This document shows, one piece after another, positions 61,241 to 64,000 of a stretch of 64,000 nt of DNA. The translations under genes and the position numbers were made by a program. The notes under the pieces were generated by a model that saw nothing but the letters and a program-made list of their open reading frames with translations, made no database searches and was not told the origin of the DNA. Each line of letters starts with the position of its first letter. Position 1 is the first letter of the stretch. The DNA comes from Anarhynchus alexandrinus (taxonomy: Eukaryota > Chordata > Aves > Charadriiformes > Charadriidae), in NCBI GenBank assembly GCA_008711295.1, contig VUYV01000404.1, forward strand, positions 276,660 through 340,659. The letters run 5' to 3'.

Positions 61241-64000
61241 ACCCCGCCTTTCGCTTCACCAGAAGGCCAGAGACTCCCTTTTCTCTCCATCGCATTGCTC
61301 CTGCTGTGTCCAGCACCCGCAAGGCTTGTTTTCTGCCTGTGGCCTCTTGTTTTGTTTTTTGTTTGGTTTGGTTTTTTTACATTTCCCAATACTACTCGTC
61401 TACATTTTACCTTTGCTGTTTACCTGGGGAAGGAGTAAACGCAGAACTGCCTTGAGGCCGGCTCGTTTATCAGCTACCTCTGTCCCCATGATTAGCACGC
61501 TCGTTTTCATCTACTCAGAGATGCACCTTAGGAACAGAAGAGAAAATTAGTATTCGGAGGAGCCTACTTAAGCAATTCCAGAAGCCATAACAGTAAATAG
61601 TTAAACAAATCTGTAGGAATTAGGAGTTGGTCCATCTAAATCTTTTCCTTATCTAATGAAGGAAGAAAAGTTGATTCCCCTGTCTTTGTCCAAACTTGTA
61701 ACGGCAGTATCAGTCCTGTCCCGGCCCTCTGAGGCTGGAAAAATCAGCAGCTGGAGGTATAAAAACTATCTGCATAGTAGCGTAGCCCACTGTTCGGTGA
61801 TTAGGGCCCTATCCTGGGAAGCAGGCTGGTATTCCGGCCTGAAAGTCCTAATTAGATATTAAACTCAGCTCTCTCATTTCTTGGCAAATGTTCTAACTTC
61901 CAAAGTATTGCAGAGTGAAGAGAGACCCACCAGCAGCTACCCTTCCACAGGGAGAGAGGAAAGAAAAAAGCAGCTCATCATATGAACATAATGAAGGAAG
62001 AGCGTAATGTCTGTTAAGTGCAAGACGTGGGGTTTGTGATTCCCAGCCTGAGATAGGCACCTAATGCTGGGCTGAAAGGAGTGTGTTACCCAGTAGATAC
62101 CTAGAGTCACTATCTTACTCTTAAACCTCAAGACGTACTTGATAATAAAATTACTGGGTGTCATAGCATCCTAGATCCACCATAGCATCACATGATCTAC
62201 CTTCTGCAGCCTGACCTCTTCTCTTCAGAGCTGGAAAGTCTTTCTGTCAATGAAGGGAGAGGGGACAGAAGGGCTAGAAATAGGCTGTGTCCTCCTTTCG
62301 TTCCTGCTGAAATATAGCCATTTAACAGGGGCATTTCATGGCCCTTGGAATTGTACCTATCTGGTCTAATTGTAGGACGAGCAGAGTGTGCTAGTGAAGG
62401 ATGCACCTAAGACACCCGATTCTCCCCACACTATAAAGGTTACCCAGCTACCTATACCGATGTATAGGTACCGGTCTGGAAGCTGTTGGCCTGGAAGTTA
62501 AATATAGTGGTAATAAAGGTACATAGCAATAAGGACCCTCTGTAGGGGAAGTGAGGGCTGGAGGCAGAAGGGTTTTGGAGGAATCTGGGAGGCATCTGAA
62601 GATGTCTGCTTTTCTCTCACAAGATTTCCTCCCTTCCCATCACTGTCTTGCATGGCAGGGCATTCATCTTAAGGCATCACCGGATTCACAGAGCCACTCC
62701 TTTTCCTACTGCTTATCTGCCCAGATTCTCCCTGCATCACCTTTTCAGTGTGCCGTGACACCAGGGGAGGTCAGAGAAGGGGCCAGGACTGAGCCCTGCT
62801 CATGGATATGGAGAAGGAGTGGGACAAGGGAACGAAACCACCTCTCCAGAAATGGCTTTTTTGCTGCTGTCACAGAGGACAGGTAAGGGAGAGCAGTAAG
62901 GGGTGAGAAGGTAAAAAGGAGGACCGACTTCTAGAAGGGGTTGCTCCCCTCTATAGTGGGTACTGTTGGCCTACTTCTTTCTCAGTGAGTAAACCTCTTG
63001 TTCTCACAAGCCAAAAGCAAAAACAGGCGGCAGCTGTTCAGTTTTTTGGTGTGTCCCAGTCTTCTCAGCTGCAGGCAATCTGTTATCTCAGGCTTACCTG
63101 GTCTGTGCCCAGGAGTGGTGTATCTACCCTGATCCTTGGTTAACTTCCTCGATGGTTTGTTTGTGGGTTTTTTTTCTTGAAAAAGGTGGAAAAGGAAATT
63201 ATTATAAAATCAAGGCGAATATTTTCAAGCACAGGAACTGTAAAAACATATTTGCCATTTATATTTGGCGGTGAGATTTACAAAGGTTCTTGAGACCTTA
63301 AGTTTCTATTTGGTCAAAATAAAGATCAGTTAAAATTTTAGAAAATGAAAAGTGTAGTAACATGACTAGATTTAAATCCAGTAACAGAATTTTCAGATAA
63401 TTTGTCTTCTTAATGACTGTATTATAAAGAACAATAACAACAACAAATTGTTTAAGCTTAGACTCAAGAGTTGCATGTTACTATAGCTAGTTGCCAGTAA
63501 TTCTTTTCTCGTCCTGTTAACTAGAAATATAACTTACTCTTTGTGGAAAGTTTTATCTTCAGGTAAAGGATGAAGCTAGCAGTGGAGGAACACAGGTAAA
63601 AGTCTGTTAGTTAGCAGTTAGACAAGGCATCTAAAATATGAGATACCTAGACACAAGCGCTAGTTGTGTCTGCATGTTCTGTCTCAACATGAGCCATATT
63701 TAATCTTGGTTTAGTCCTTCTTGGAACAGAGTTTGGGGGTTTGTTTTCTGATTTTTTTACAGAAGGGAGAGCACCTCTTGGCTGGTTTGACTTAAATGTA
63801 TACTTCATATGAAGATTACTGAGGTCTTCTGTCATGGTCAGGGTCCAGCACCCTCCTTTGTCACACTGAAGTCAATGAGAACTGTCCATACAAAGAATGT
63901 AACGGAAGTAAGACGAGGTCTATGAAACAGATTAATGTTTCAGGCAATCTTTGGCAAGTCTGGAATAAAATCAGGAAAACGTGGGTTTTGCCATTTTTAA
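61241..64000. other. Flank of the CpG island, no confirmed gene
   Basis: GC content falls back to background. A plus-strand frame at 62551-62886 runs past a consensus donor (GACAG then GTAAGG, junction 62882/62883), but has no recognised product or upstream acceptor. No transposon was recognised apart from a short ancient-repeat-like motif near 63,868. It may be upstream intergenic DNA or an intron of a divergent transcript. Confidence 0.6.

Overview
The window is vertebrate nuclear DNA, almost certainly from a bird. It carries several CR1 LINE fragments of the avian type and two long terminal repeats that I recognise as avian ERVL-like families. I see no bacterial gene organisation, tRNA, rRNA or CRISPR array. 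It comes from a draft assembly, with an 87-N gap and two isolated single Ns. The LTR families suggest a bird outside the chicken lineage, but that is only an impression from memory.

Layout. Positions 1-530 are a GC-rich, CpG-containing stretch of unknown role. From about 531 to 58,900 the DNA is AT-rich and non-coding in character, with hundreds of stop codons in all frames and no convincing multi-exon gene. Embedded in it are: a solo LTR on the plus strand (5081-5651); an old CR1 on the minus strand (15751-16440); a CR1 3' part on the plus strand that is split by an exact copy of a segment lying 0.9 kb further on (22022-22464, copy at 23017-23298), with a single N at the join; a younger CR1 on the minus strand with the ORF2 C-terminus still open (32156-32634); a near-perfect 27-bp-arm hairpin (36359-36437); an internal CR1 reverse-transcriptase fragment broken by a stop and a frameshift (42848-43857); and a 1.1-kb LTR on the minus strand with degenerate internal repeats (52467-53611).

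From about 58,900 to 61,240 lies a strong CpG island with triplet repeats and the 87-N gap. Its minus strand holds three good splice-donor sequences (exon ends at 59556, 60608 and 60991), each immediately downstream of GC-rich sequence. The simplest reading is that the island is the promoter and alternative first exon(s) of a minus-strand gene, and that most or all of the 59 kb to its left is intron 1. The gene could not be named. The last 2.8 kb (61,241-64,000) is unremarkable, with one isolated plus-strand donor-like site.

No new multi-gene system is visible. The most useful observations are the probable assembly artefact at 22.1-23.3 kb, the long hairpin at 36.4 kb, the minus-strand promoter and first-exon model, and the repeat-rich transcribed part of the 53-kb LTR.
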